NCBI GenBank assembly: GCA_024762475.1 | Contig: JANTHJ010000018.1 | Location: 1 to 39,346 of the forward strand | Origin: Chromatiales bacterium | GTDB taxonomy: Bacteria; Pseudomonadota; Gammaproteobacteria; Chromatiales; Chromatiaceae | DNA: 39,346 nucleotides | Direction of reading: 5' to 3' | Shown here: in pieces, positions 1 through 8,205 of the stretch | How positions within the stretch are numbered: position 1 is the stretch's first letter | How the letters are laid out: each line of letters opens with the position of its first letter | Made by a program: the position numbers and the translations under genes | Notes under the pieces: generated by a model | What the model was told of the DNA's origin: nothing | Database searches by the model: none | The model's input: only the letters and a program-made list of their open reading frames with translations

Positions 1-864
<864 letters not shown>

Positions 865-1049
865 CCCAGCCCGGAAATTGCACCAGCCGAACGGTGACTT
901 CGATGCAACAAATTGAAAGTGAGGGATTAATTGCCGATTCAGCGTCAATTTCGCCAGTGACAGTTTGTACCCGTCACCGTTCTATCGCGATTCGGGCGGT
1001 TTCTCGCTCGCCAGCTCCCGGGATGCTGGTGCAATATCCGGGCTAGCCG

Positions 1050-2738
1050 ATGGATGCGCCAAGCTCGCTGGACGCCCCACCCGCACTGCTGCTGTCGATC
1101 GGCCCGCAAGAGCCATTGTGGCTGGTGCTGGCCTTTCTCCTGGGTCTGCTGGTCAAGCGCTTCGGGCTGCCCGCGCTCACCGGATATATTCTCGCAGGGT
1201 TCATACTCCACGCCGCGGGCGCAAAAGGGGGCGCTTTCCTCGACCAGGTAGCCGACCTGGGCATAACCCTGCTGCTGTTCACCATCGGTTTGAAGCTCCG
1301 GCTGTCGCTGCTCGCCTCGCCCGCCGCCTGGGGGGTGGCCAGTGCTCATATGCTGCTGATGAGCGCGATCAACGCGCTGTTTCTTGGCGCACTGCATGCG
1401 CTGGGGCTGATTCCCGGCGAGCTCTCCACCGGCACCCTGATGCTCGCCGGTTTCGCGCTGTCGTTTTCGAGCACCGTGTTCGCGGTCAAGATCCTCAATG
1501 AGCTGGGCGCCGAGGGCTCGCGACACGGCAACCTGGCAATCGGCGTGCTCATCATGCAGGACATTGCAGCCGTGGCCTTTCTCGCGGCCTCGTCCGGAAA
1601 AATCCCCTCGATCTGGGCAGTCGGGCTGCTGGCCCTGCCGATCCTGCGCCAACCCATCGGCTGGCTGCTCGCGCGCACCGACCATGGCGAGCTGATGATT
1701 CTGTTCGGCGTCGTGCTCGCACTGGCCGGTGCCGACCTGTTCGAATTGGTCGGCATCAAGGGCGACCTGGGGGCGCTGGCGGCCGGGATGCTGGTGGCCA
1801 GCCATCCGAAGGCTGACGAGCTGGCAAAGAGCCTGCTCGGCTTCAAGGACCTGTTCCTGGTCGGTTTCTTCCTCTCGGTCGGGATGACCGCCCTGCCGAG
1901 CTGGGAGAGCCTGATGCTCGCCAGCCTGCTGATGCTGCTCCTGCCCCTCAAAACCATGCTCTACTTCTTTCTGTTCCTGCTCGCACGCATTCGCGCGGGC
2001 AACGCCTGGCGTGCGGCCTCCAACCTGGCCAACTACAGCGAGTTCAGCCTCATCGTCGGCAGTGTTGCCGTTGCCTCCGGGTGGCTCGACCCCCAGTGGA
2101 TTGCCGTATTCGCCATTGCGCTTTCCCTCTCCTACATCCTCGGCGCCCCGATCATTGCCGTCCGTGATCAGCTGTACCGGCAGTGGCGCCCTCTGCTGAA
2201 GCGGATGGAACATCCGATCCGCGTGGCAGGCGAGGAGGATCTGAGCCTCGGACCGACCCATATTGCCGTGTTCGGCATGGGCCGGATCGGCACCAGCGCC
2301 TACGACCGCCTCGACCAGGCCTTGCCGGGTGCGGTGGTGGGGGTGGATTTCGACGACGAGAGAATCGAAGCTCAACAGGCTCGGGGGCGCCATGTGGTCC
2401 GAGGCGATCCCACCAACCCCGATTTCTGGACCCGCCTGCGAGATGGCGTCTCGAATATCGAATGGATATTGCTCGCCCTGCCCAGCCACCAGGCCAATCT
2501 GATGACACTTGCTCGCCTGCACGAGACCGGCTACCAGGGCCGGATCGCCGCCACAAGCCGCCATCCCGATGAGGCAGAGGCCCTGCGCGAGCGCGGTGTC
2601 CATTTGGTCTACGACCTCTATCAGGAGGCGGGCCAGGGCTTTGCCGACGCGGTCGAAGACGTCATATTCAAGGGAGAACCCCGGGCGCACGATCGACCCG
2701 GCATGCGCTCCCCCACACAACCGGAGGAACATCCATGA
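1050..2738 (+). CDS. Kef-type monovalent cation:proton antiporter (CPA2) with TrkA-N domain
   Basis: A 562-residue inner-membrane antiporter of the CPA2/Kef family, expected to exchange K+ or Na+ for H+. About twelve hydrophobic helices fill residues 18-375, with the intramembrane QD pair (IMQDIAAV, about 168-175) typical of KefB/KefC-like proteins and an SVGM motif near 276. A cytosolic Rossmann-type TrkA-N domain follows, with GMGRIG at 409-414 and an acidic residue after the second strand (VGVDFDDERI), which suggests NAD(H) or nucleotide gating. It resembles the YbaL/RosB branch more than glutathione-gated KefB/C, but I cannot settle the ion or ligand. The start is ATG 1050; no strong Shine-Dalgarno sequence precedes it. 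Its stop overlaps the mogA start as ATGA (2735-2738), so the two are probably co-translated. Confidence 0.88.
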   Translation: MDAPSSLDAPPALLLSIGPQEPLWLVLAFLLGLLVKRFGLPALTGYILAGFILHAAGAKGGAFLDQVADLGITLLLFTIGLKLRLSLLASPAAWGVASAHMLLMSAINALFLGALHALGLIPGELSTGTLMLAGFALSFSSTVFAVKILNELGAEGSRHGNLAIGVLIMQDIAAVAFLAASSGKIPSIWAVGLLALPILRQPIGWLLARTDHGELMILFGVVLALAGADLFELVGIKGDLGALAAGMLVASHPKADELAKSLLGFKDLFLVGFFLSVGMTALPSWESLMLASLLMLLLPLKTMLYFFLFLLARIRAGNAWRAASNLANYSEFSLIVGSVAVASGWLDPQWIAVFAIALSLSYILGAPIIAVRDQLYRQWRPLLKRMEHPIRVAGEEDLSLGPTHIAVFGMGRIGTSAYDRLDQALPGAVVGVDFDDERIEAQQARGRHVVRGDPTNPDFWTRLRDGVSNIEWILLALPSHQANLMTLARLHETGYQGRIAATSRHPDEAEALRERGVHLVYDLYQEAGQGFADAVEDVIFKGEPRAHDRPGMRSPTQPEEHP

Positions 2739-3268
2739 ACCTCGCCAAGATCGGCATTCTCACCGTCTCCGACCGCGCCAGCCGCGGTGAATACGAAGAC
2801 CTGGGCGGCCCGGCCATCCGCGACTGGCTGGACAAGGCCCTCGCCTCGCCCTGGGAGGATGTGGCACGCCTGGTCCCGGACGAGCAGGACCAGGTCGAGG
2901 CCGTATTGGGCGAGCTATGCGACGAGGAACATTGCTGTCTGGTGGTCACCACCGGGGGCACCGGACCCGCCCCGCGCGATATCACCCCAGAGGCCACCGA
3001 GGCGGTATGTGAGAAGATGATGCCCGGCTTCGGCGAGCTGATGCGCTCGGTCTCGCTGCAGTATGTGCCCACCGCGATCCTGTCGCGCCAGACCGCCGGT
3101 ATCCGGGGCCAATCCCTGATCGTCAACCTGCCCGGCAAGCCCAGCGCCATCGCCGATTGCCTCGAAGCGGTCTTCCCCGCCATCCCCTACTGCATCGACC
3201 TGATCGGCGGGCCGCGTCTGGAGACCCAAGAAGCGTTCATCAAGGCCTTTCGGCCCAAGGGGGCCTGA
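2735..3268 (+). CDS. mogA: Molybdopterin adenylyltransferase
   Basis: MogA adenylates molybdopterin before molybdate insertion, late in molybdenum cofactor synthesis in the cytosol. The 177-residue protein matches single-domain MogA in length. It starts with a Rossmann-like strand, ILTVSDRASRGEYEDLGGP (8-26), carries the molybdopterin-binding TTGGTGPAPRD (72-82), and ends with MRSVSLQYVPTAILSRQ and LIVNLPGKPSA, both diagnostic of MogA rather than MoaB or the MoeA domain. ATG 2735 overlaps the antiporter stop by four bases and has GGAGG at 2723-2727. The coupling to an antiporter gene is unusual but may be only positional. The downstream DUF2789 gene is convergent with a 10-base gap. Confidence 0.93.
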   Translation: MNLAKIGILTVSDRASRGEYEDLGGPAIRDWLDKALASPWEDVARLVPDEQDQVEAVLGELCDEEHCCLVVTTGGTGPAPRDITPEATEAVCEKMMPGFGELMRSVSLQYVPTAILSRQTAGIRGQSLIVNLPGKPSAIADCLEAVFPAIPYCIDLIGGPRLETQEAFIKAFRPKGA

Positions 3269-3278
3269 GGCCGGCTGG

Positions 3279-3515
3279 TTACTTGTGCAACAGGGCGTTG
3301 AGTTCGTCGATCACCTCGGCCCAGTCGGCATCCTTGCGCAACCCCTCACGCAGAAACTCGGCCTGCGCGGGGTTCCAGAAGGGCGCCTCCTCGATCGGTT
3401 GATCGGGGCCAAGGGAATGGCTGGCGATGAATTGGTCGATCGATTCGGGATCGTCGGGCAGGCCGAGCTGTTCGAACAGGCCGGCCAGATCGTAGACCGG
3501 TTCTTCCAGGGTCAT
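3279..3515 (-). CDS. DUF2789 family small protein
   Basis: A 78-residue acidic protein with no known function that matches the DUF2789 family of gammaproteobacteria (PF10982, from memory). Characteristic features are the N-terminal LFEQLGLP segment, the central APFWNPAQAEFLREGL stretch and the C-terminal DADWAEVIDELNALLH. It lacks a signal peptide and membrane segments, so a cytosolic helical protein is expected. I chose ATG 3515 because GGAGG sits about seven bases upstream and because family homology begins there; the open frame runs further upstream to 3626 but passes through the terminator hairpin at 3553-3584 and is not believable. The terminator isolates this gene from the minus-strand genes to its right, so it must have its own promoter within about 40 bases. 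Confidence 0.85.
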   Translation of the reverse strand: MTLEEPVYDLAGLFEQLGLPDDPESIDQFIASHSLGPDQPIEEAPFWNPAQAEFLREGLRKDADWAEVIDELNALLHK

Positions 3516-3552
3516 CGGGCATCCTCCGGGCAGGGTTCTGCAAAGACTACAT

Positions 3553-3584
3553 AAAAAAGGGCCCACGATGGGTATCGTGGGCCC
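3553..3584 (-). terminator. Rho-independent terminator, minus strand
   Basis: A perfect 11-bp stem, GGGCCCACGAT with ATCGTGGGCCC, encloses a four-base loop at 3570-3573. Read on the minus strand it is followed directly by six T residues (3558-3553). On the plus strand there is no T tract, so it works in the minus direction only. It ends transcripts arriving from the sulfotransferase and membrane-protein genes and lies 38 bases upstream of the DUF2789 start. Confidence 0.88.
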
Positions 3585-4016
3585 GAAGGGCGCTAATTCA
3601 AGCGCCGGAGGAGGATCGGAGAGCAAACATGAAGTTCACTGTCGCTACCCTTAACGGCTGCCTCGACAGATCCTTTAGAACTTTTTTCGATATTTTTCCG
3701 GGGAGCGCCAAGCCCAGTCCTACCAGGTTTGCCGACCTCACCCGGGAGCCCTGGGCTCTCAACGACCACAGGAGGTCCTACAGGGAGGTCGACCGGACGC
3801 ACCGAAACACGGGGCATGGGCTCTTCTGCCGCGAGAGTACGTCGGGCAGACGAAACCTCGTACAAACCGCAAGAGACCCAGTGGCTCAAGACGATCGCGC
3901 CAGAGCAGGCCATCGTACTTTCGGATAGCCTGCCTTGCATCGAATCGTTCGAATACACCCTGAATTCAAACAACACCGTGGCCCTACACCTCCACGAGCA
4001 TCCCATGGGGGATACC
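3585..4016. other. Unresolved stretch; two overlapping candidate reading frames
   Basis: No recognisable gene. On the minus strand an open frame from ATG 4006 to the stop at 3593 would encode 137 residues, rich in Cys, Ser, Arg and Pro, with a short Gly-x-y-like run (GLPGEVGKPGRTG); its stop lies nine bases before the terminator, which favours a minus-strand transcript ending here. On the plus strand an open frame from 3729 or 3816 gives a more protein-like stretch around 3867-4040 (TQWLKTIAPEQAIVLSDSL), but it runs on to 4178 antisense to the membrane-protein gene. The two frames share their third codon positions, so GC-rich wobble does not tell them apart. A perfect palindrome CTCAGGCCTGAG at 4016-4027 overlaps the stop of the next gene. 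It may be a decayed gene or an untranslated tail. Confidence 0.3.
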
Positions 4017-4601
4017 TCAGGCCTGAGCCCGCTGAATGTCACTGGCCACTCGCAAAACAGACAAACCCACCAGCAGAAAATGTATCGCCAAGTAGAACAG
4101 AAGCAATCTGTCAAAAAAGCCGTAGTCCATCTCTATTCGTACGCTCAGGTCCAGAATGGTTGTCACAAAGACTGCTGAAAGCATCCCGCCGTTTCCTAAG
4201 ACATACAACCTATACATTCGATTGCCAAACCTGCCATATAGCGATTTCCACATCCTCCTGCCAGTATAGAAAAATGTGGCGAACGGCAGCAGAAATGCCA
4301 GATCGAGCCACCGCCCTCCTATATGAAAGTATAAGAAGAGCAAATATCCAAACGGAACGATATGCGCAATGATATGTGCACGACCAAATATACTTATCTC
4401 CCTGAATCCACCGTTATAAATCATGCTCAGACGCACCAGGCCATGGAATAGCAAGACGCTGTTGGTCGCCAAGGCCGATATGAGCAACGGGGTGACGATC
4501 GACGTCGGCACATCGGCCATATATGCAACGACTGTTGCCATCCATAATAGCGTTGCCACAACCGCCATTGATCTCATGAAAAAATTCATAGTGAAATTCA
4601 T
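4017..4601 (-). CDS. Unknown multi-pass membrane protein, low GC
   Basis: I do not recognise the family. From ATG 4601 the product has 194 residues and about six hydrophobic helices, with a basic loop between helices 4 and 5 (TGRRMWKSLYGRFGNRMYRL). The codons are AT-rich compared with the flanking genes (TTT, ATA, TAT, TTA are common), which suggests transfer from another source. The start is uncertain: the frame can open at TTG 4628, but bases 4612-4713 are a copy of an inverted-repeat element, so that TTG and the next residues derive from the repeat; in-frame ATGs follow at 4601, 4589 and 4577, none with a good ribosome-binding site. The gene may have lost its original 5' end when the element landed. 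It lies downstream of the sulfotransferase on the same strand, about 70-100 bases away, and before a terminator. Confidence 0.6.
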   Translation of the reverse strand: MNFTMNFFMRSMAVVATLLWMATVVAYMADVPTSIVTPLLISALATNSVLLFHGLVRLSMIYNGGFREISIFGRAHIIAHIVPFGYLLFLYFHIGGRWLDLAFLLPFATFFYTGRRMWKSLYGRFGNRMYRLYVLGNGGMLSAVFVTTILDLSVRIEMDYGFFDRLLLFYLAIHFLLVGLSVLRVASDIQRAQA

Positions 4602-4611
4602 ATATGACTGT

Positions 4612-4713
4612 GTTGCGGATCTTCGCAATAGCCTTCCGTTATGTGCGATCCGTGCCTTGAACCTGGCGAGTATTTACATGATCCACTCGCGTCAGAGTCA
4701 ATCAGAAGTTCCC
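4612..4713 (-). repeat. Diverged, partial copy of the inverted-repeat element also found at 6945-7106
   Basis: Read on the minus strand from 4713, the sequence begins GGGAACTTCTGATTGA and continues with a block that matches 6945-7047 with one single-base gap. In the best 44-base block (GGATCGCAC and CTATTGCGAAGAT included) I count 37 identities by hand. The right half of the element, including its second terminal repeat, is not recognisable on the other side. The copy straddles the 3' end of the sulfotransferase gene and the 5' end of the membrane-protein gene. Confidence 0.75.
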
Positions 4714-5945
4714 AAATAGGCTTGAAATGACTCATTGTAGTCGGAGAAACGCTCCAGAATGGCCTGCTGAGACAGCCCAAAATCCTCCGGGGAATATCGA
4801 TGTACCCCGTGTTTGTTCTTTGGATTCTCCGACAGATAGGCTTGCATGCTCGATCTCGCCTCTTGTGTCAACTCAAGACCGAAGTGGTCATACATGTCCT
4901 GTATTGCCCCTATTGGATCACTTACCAGATCCCGGTAACCAAGATCGAAAAATGAATGCGAAGGCAAAGAAGTCCGATCGGTCAGATACCGCCCCATATC
5001 GGTAGACAACCGGCCCAACACCTGTCGTCCAAGTTCCCGAATATCGATGGAATGATAATATACACCCCTGTATACGAGGTTCAGACTTGCCCATGATGAA
5101 ACCGAATTGACCGGGTTTCTATGTATGTGGACGAAGCATGCATCTGGGTAGACCTCAAGAATGGAACGAACTGCTGCCAGGTGGTCGGGGGATTTCAGCA
5201 GCCATCGCCTACCTGGATATTTCCATTGAAGCGCTTGCAACACACGCCTATGGTAACGGTATGTCGGTCCATGATCTGCCTGATCGAGCCAACGTGAATA
5301 TTCGGGCACATCGAATCCCCCGACCAATGCCTGGGTCGCGAAGCCCTGCATGAGAATCGGCGTACATTCCTCGGGCCCTTTCGGAGTAAAGGCGTGCACC
5401 TTGTCTATTTCAGGCATCAGGTATTTTAGGAATCGCTGCATCCATCTTGCTTGTCTTATCCTTGGGTCGGTCGCTTCCGTATACCGACCCTTGGGCGGTA
5501 CTTGCGAAATGAAGGCCTCCCAGTTCCTCAGAAATCGGTGATCCGGATCCTGTGCGAGCAGATTGAATAGCAAGGTGGTTCCACTTCGGGGCAAACCAAG
5601 CACGATTATGGGTCGGGCAATGTCTTGAGAGAGTATTTCAGGATGCTGGCGCACCAGATTCACGTTCCTCAGGCGATGCATCAGCATCTGAATCACCATC
5701 TGTCGGACATAGAATCGTCCGAAGGGATGATGGGTACGTACTTGCCGAAAAGCGGCAAGGAGCGCCTTCAGTCCCGCCTCGAATCCATTGCCGCCAAAAT
5801 CTTTCAGGCCAGTCTTTCCCATGGCCGCATGGGTAATCTCGTCGAACGAGAACGACCTTTTGTCCATTTTTTCCCGCGAGAGAAGGTTCCAGGCCCGTAT
5901 CAGCAACGGCTGGGGCGGCCTGATCAGGTTGTTTTGCTTTGACAC
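4698..5945 (-). CDS. PAPS-dependent sulfotransferase family protein
   Basis: A 415-residue member of the Sulfotransfer_3-type family, expected to move sulfate from PAPS to a hydroxyl or amine of a glycan, lipid or small molecule; the substrate is unknown. The 5'-phosphosulfate loop is VLGLPRSGTTLL (115-126). A LLKSPDHL motif (249-256) and the 3'-phosphate site FVHIHRNPVNSVSS (271-284) follow in the usual order. There is no signal peptide or membrane helix. The start is GTG 5945, preceded by GGAGGAG with about nine bases between. The final residues LGTSD and the TGA stop fall inside the end of the inverted-repeat element copy at 4612-4713, so the natural C-terminus may have been replaced. GC content is visibly lower than in neighbouring housekeeping genes. 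The membrane-protein gene downstream may be a partner. Confidence 0.88.
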   Translation of the reverse strand: MSKQNNLIRPPQPLLIRAWNLLSREKMDKRSFSFDEITHAAMGKTGLKDFGGNGFEAGLKALLAAFRQVRTHHPFGRFYVRQMVIQMLMHRLRNVNLVRQHPEILSQDIARPIIVLGLPRSGTTLLFNLLAQDPDHRFLRNWEAFISQVPPKGRYTEATDPRIRQARWMQRFLKYLMPEIDKVHAFTPKGPEECTPILMQGFATQALVGGFDVPEYSRWLDQADHGPTYRYHRRVLQALQWKYPGRRWLLKSPDHLAAVRSILEVYPDACFVHIHRNPVNSVSSWASLNLVYRGVYYHSIDIRELGRQVLGRLSTDMGRYLTDRTSLPSHSFFDLGYRDLVSDPIGAIQDMYDHFGLELTQEARSSMQAYLSENPKNKHGVHRYSPEDFGLSQQAILERFSDYNESFQAYLGTSD

Positions 5946-6539
5946 TGCCTATCGCTCCTCCGACTTCTCGTCCAAATGGATCGACGGGTCGCTCTGGGGT
6001 CTCTTCAACCGGCTCGCCGCGAATGTTTCCCCGAGGCAAGCATTGGTCATGCCGAGATGGACGCTCTCAGGCAGATTTCCGCTCCAGCCAACAGCCCGGA
6101 CTGTCAACCAGAAAAAAAACGGGTGAGGCCCCCCCGGGTCGGTACGTGCGACACCCGGCGCGGGCCCGATAGCATAGTGCCACGTGTCCAAACACGAAGC
6201 GCCCCTTACCTTTCCTAAGGTTATCAGTTGCTTCCAGCGACCGACTGAATTGTTCCGGGCGATGCGGTGATGGATCCAGAGAGTCGCAGGCAAATCAATT
6301 TAGACGACTTGTAGCAACTCATGATGCGAAACACCTCCCGAATTCGAAACAGGGGATTGCCGGCACGGGGCAAATAAGGGGCGGGAAACCGCCAAATCAG
6401 CAAGGGTAGCGCCACAGTTGACCAGCGGGGACCCGCATCAAACCCCCGGGGATCTCTCGAGGAAGGCCTGAAAATTTCAGTCTTTCATCTCCGGCCACTA
6501 CCTGCTCCGAAGAGCTAGGGAGGCACATTCTGAAGAGGA
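5946..6539. other. 594-base gene-free gap between sulfotransferase and thioredoxin genes
   Basis: No open frame here looks like a protein by composition or motif. A minus-strand frame of 114 codons (6293 to 5949) stops just before the sulfotransferase start, but it crosses the U-rich hairpin at 6112-6157 and has no familiar segment. A TTGACA-like hexamer lies on the minus strand near 6104-6109 without a matching -10. The gap probably carries the sulfotransferase promoter and the 3' end of the thioredoxin transcript; it may also hold decayed sequence. Confidence 0.4.
6112..6157 (-). terminator. Possible terminator with eight U residues, minus strand
   Basis: On the minus strand a GC-rich block is followed by eight Ts (6119-6112). 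CGGGTG at 6157-6152 can pair with CACCCG at 6125-6120 directly before the T run. The loop is long (26 bases) but can fold further, with GTCG and CGAC as an inner stem. It would end thioredoxin transcription before the sulfotransferase. Weaker than the terminator at 3553-3584 because of the long loop. Confidence 0.42.
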
Positions 6540-6887
6540 CTAGGCGGTCTGCAGCCGGTCGTCTAGCCACTCTTGAATCCAATGGGTCGGACGCGAGCCA
6601 CTGAATCTTCCCAACTCTTCCCCGTTGCGGAACAGGATCACGGTCGGAAACCCTCGCAGGCGGTAGTGCCCCGCCAGCTTCATGTTCTCCCCCTCGTCGA
6701 CCTCCACCTTGGCCAGTCGCACCTCACCTTCCCGTTCTGTGACCACCCGCTGCAGGTGCGGGGCGATGGCATGGCAGGGGGCACACCAATCGGCCCAGAA
6801 ATCCACCAGGATCGGCCGCTCGCGGCTGGCCCCGATCACCTGGGCCTCGAAATCGGGGAGGTCGACACTGAATATGTACCCTTGCAT
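6540..6887 (-). CDS. Small thioredoxin-domain protein (WCAPC active site)
   Basis: A 115-residue cytosolic thioredoxin-fold protein. The order is typical: N-terminal strand, ILVDFWADWCAPCHAIAPHL (residues 26-45) with the CAPC redox centre, KVEVDEG, and the cis-proline segment RGFPTVILF (78-86). The active site has Ala in place of the Gly of classical WCGPC, as in YbbN/CnoX-like and other non-canonical thioredoxins; the TPR half of CnoX is absent. It should reduce or exchange disulfides, but the partner is unknown. ATG 6887 is the start; TAG at 6540-6542 ends it. It is isolated: the repeat element lies upstream and a 594-base gap downstream. Composition is closer to the housekeeping genes than to the sulfotransferase patch. 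Confidence 0.88.
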   Translation of the reverse strand: MQGYIFSVDLPDFEAQVIGASRERPILVDFWADWCAPCHAIAPHLQRVVTEREGEVRLAKVEVDEGENMKLAGHYRLRGFPTVILFRNGEELGRFSGSRPTHWIQEWLDDRLQTA

Positions 6888-6917
6888 ACCGCTATCCTGA
6901 GGAATATCTGATCAATT

Positions 6918-6941
6918 CCTCCCCCTGCTTGCGGAGGGAGG
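6918..6941. repeat. Hairpin repeat, left of the inverted-repeat element
   Basis: CCTCCC at 6918-6923 pairs with GGGAGG at 6936-6941, with TGCTTGC in the loop. A related hairpin with the complementary loop motif lies at 7136-7155. The two bracket the element at 6945-7106. Confidence 0.6.
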
Positions 6942-6944
6942 TTA

Positions 6945-7106
6945 GGGAAGCTCTGATTAATCCTGGCGCGAGCAGATTGCGGCGAAAAATCGTCCAGTTC
7001 AAGGCGCGGATCGCACGTAATAGCTGGCTATTGCGAAGATTCGCAACGCGGAAATGGGCGATTTAGCGCCGCAAGATGCCGTGTTACGAATTGATCAGAG
7101 CTTCCC
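6945..7106. mobile_element. MITE-like inverted-repeat element, 162 bp, flanked by TA
   Basis: The left end GGGAAGCTCTGATTAAT and the right end ATTGATCAGAGCTTCCC are inverted repeats with one mismatch over 17 bases. A TA dinucleotide stands on each side (6943-6944 and 7107-7108), which fits a two-base target duplication as made by IS630/Tc1-mariner transposases. There is no open frame for a transposase, so movement would need one in trans. A diverged partial copy lies at 4612-4713 in the opposite orientation. The internal sequence contains GGATCGCACGTAATAGC and CTATTGCGAAGATTCGCAAC, the best conserved parts. Confidence 0.8.
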
Positions 7107-7135
7107 TAGGAGGGGGGTAAGCCGTCGCCCCGCTC

Positions 7136-7155
7136 TTCCCCCACAAGCGGGGGAA
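7136..7155. repeat. Hairpin repeat, right of the inverted-repeat element
   Basis: TTCCCCC at 7136-7142 and GGGGGAA at 7149-7155 form a perfect 7-bp stem around ACAAGC. Read in reverse, the loop GCTTGT resembles GCTTGC in the hairpin at 6918-6941, so both belong to one class of short palindromic intergenic repeat. The rest of the 6888-7275 gap holds only these repeats and the hemC leader. Confidence 0.6.
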
Positions 7156-7275
7156 AGTGAAAAATCGAATGCTTCAGGCCCTGCCGGGCGCGAAGTATAG
7201 AGCAGCTTTGTATCGCCCGGCTGCAGGCTTTACCATTGCCGCACCCGCGAATCCCGCAGCCCCGGCAGCCGCATC

Positions 7276-8205
7276 ATGACCGACACCATTCGTATCGCCA
7301 CCCGCAAATCCCCCCTCGCCATGTGGCAGGCCGAACATGTCGCCGATGCCCTGCGTGCCGCTCACTCCGGACTGCAGGTCGAAATCCTGGGCATGAGCAC
7401 CCAGGGCGACAAGATCCTCGACACCCCGCTGGCCAAGATCGGCGGCAAGGGCCTGTTCGTCAAGGAGCTGGAGGCGCGCATGCTCGAGGGTGAGGCGGAC
7501 ATTGCCGTGCATTCCATGAAGGATGTACCGGTTGCGCTGCCCGCGGGGCTGCATCTGGCGGTGACCATGGCGCGCGAGGATCCGCGCGACGCCTTCGTGA
7601 GCAATCGCTTCGTCAATCTGAACGATCTCCCCGAAGGGGCGGTGGTCGGCACCTCCAGCCTGCGCCGCCAGTGCCAGCTGGCGGACCGGCGCCCCGACCT
7701 GCAGATCCGCTCCCTTAGGGGCAACGTGAACACCCGTCTGCGCAAGCTGGACGAGGGCGAGTACGATGCGGTGATCCTGGCCGCTGCCGGCCTGATCCGG
7801 CTCGGCTTCGGTGAGCGCATCCGCATCGCCCTCGATCCTGGCATAAGCCTGCCGGCCATCGGCCAGGGCGCGGTGGGCATCGAATGCCGCAGCGACGATG
7901 AGCGCGTGAATGAACTGCTGGCACCGCTGCATCACCCCGACACCGCCGACCGGGTACATGCCGAGCGCGCCATGAACGCCCGCCTCGAGGGCGGCTGCCA
8001 GGTACCGATCGGTGGCCACGCGGTGCTGGAGGGCGACCAACTCTGGCTGCGCGGCCTGGTGGGCACGGTGGATGGCAGCGAGATCGTGCGCGGCGAGATC
8101 CGCGGACCCCGCGACCAGGCCGCGGCGTTGGGCAATGCCCTGGCAGAAGAGCTGCTCGCCCACGGGGCGGCCGATATTCTCAAGGAACTCTACGCCGACG
8201 CATGA
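7276..8205 (+). CDS. hemC: Hydroxymethylbilane synthase (porphobilinogen deaminase)
   Basis: HemC joins four porphobilinogen units head to tail into hydroxymethylbilane in the cytosol. The 309-residue length fits the family. Visible motifs are [18 protein letters not shown] near the N-terminus, [12 protein letters not shown] (55-66), AVHSMKDVP (78-86) with the catalytic Asp, [11 protein letters not shown] (125-135), and [11 protein letters not shown] (149-158). Cys241 in [12 protein letters not shown] is the expected anchor of the dipyrromethane cofactor. ATG 7276 gives the normal N-terminus. It heads the hemC-D-X-Y cluster; its stop overlaps hemD as ATGA. Nothing is missing from the catalytic set I can check. 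Confidence 0.97.
   Translation: MTDTIRIATRKSPLAMWQAEHVADALRAAHSGLQVEILGMSTQGDKILDTPLAKIGGKGLFVKELEARMLEGEADIAVHSMKDVPVALPAGLHLAVTMAREDPRDAFVSNRFVNLNDLPEGAVVGTSSLRRQCQLADRRPDLQIRSLRGNVNTRLRKLDEGEYDAVILAAAGLIRLGFGERIRIALDPGISLPAIGQGAVGIECRSDDERVNELLAPLHHPDTADRVHAERAMNARLEGGCQVPIGGHAVLEGDQLWLRGLVGTVDGSEIVRGEIRGPRDQAAALGNALAEELLAHGAADILKELYADA

Noticed and set aside
945-2732. 595-codon open frame on the minus strand, antisense to the antiporter gene
   Set aside because: The plus-strand antiporter has clear motifs and helix pattern; the antisense frame is Gln/Glu/His-rich as expected for a shadow of a hydrophobic GC-rich gene.
6115-6190. Possible group II intron end (GTGCGAC on one strand and a domain V-like fold on the other)
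   Set aside because: No domain V catalytic triad with the right bulge could be placed and there is no reverse transcriptase gene; left only as a structure to test.
5949-6293. 114-codon minus-strand frame just upstream of the sulfotransferase
   Set aside because: No recognisable segment, passes through the U-tract hairpin and has no ribosome-binding site; likely a chance frame.
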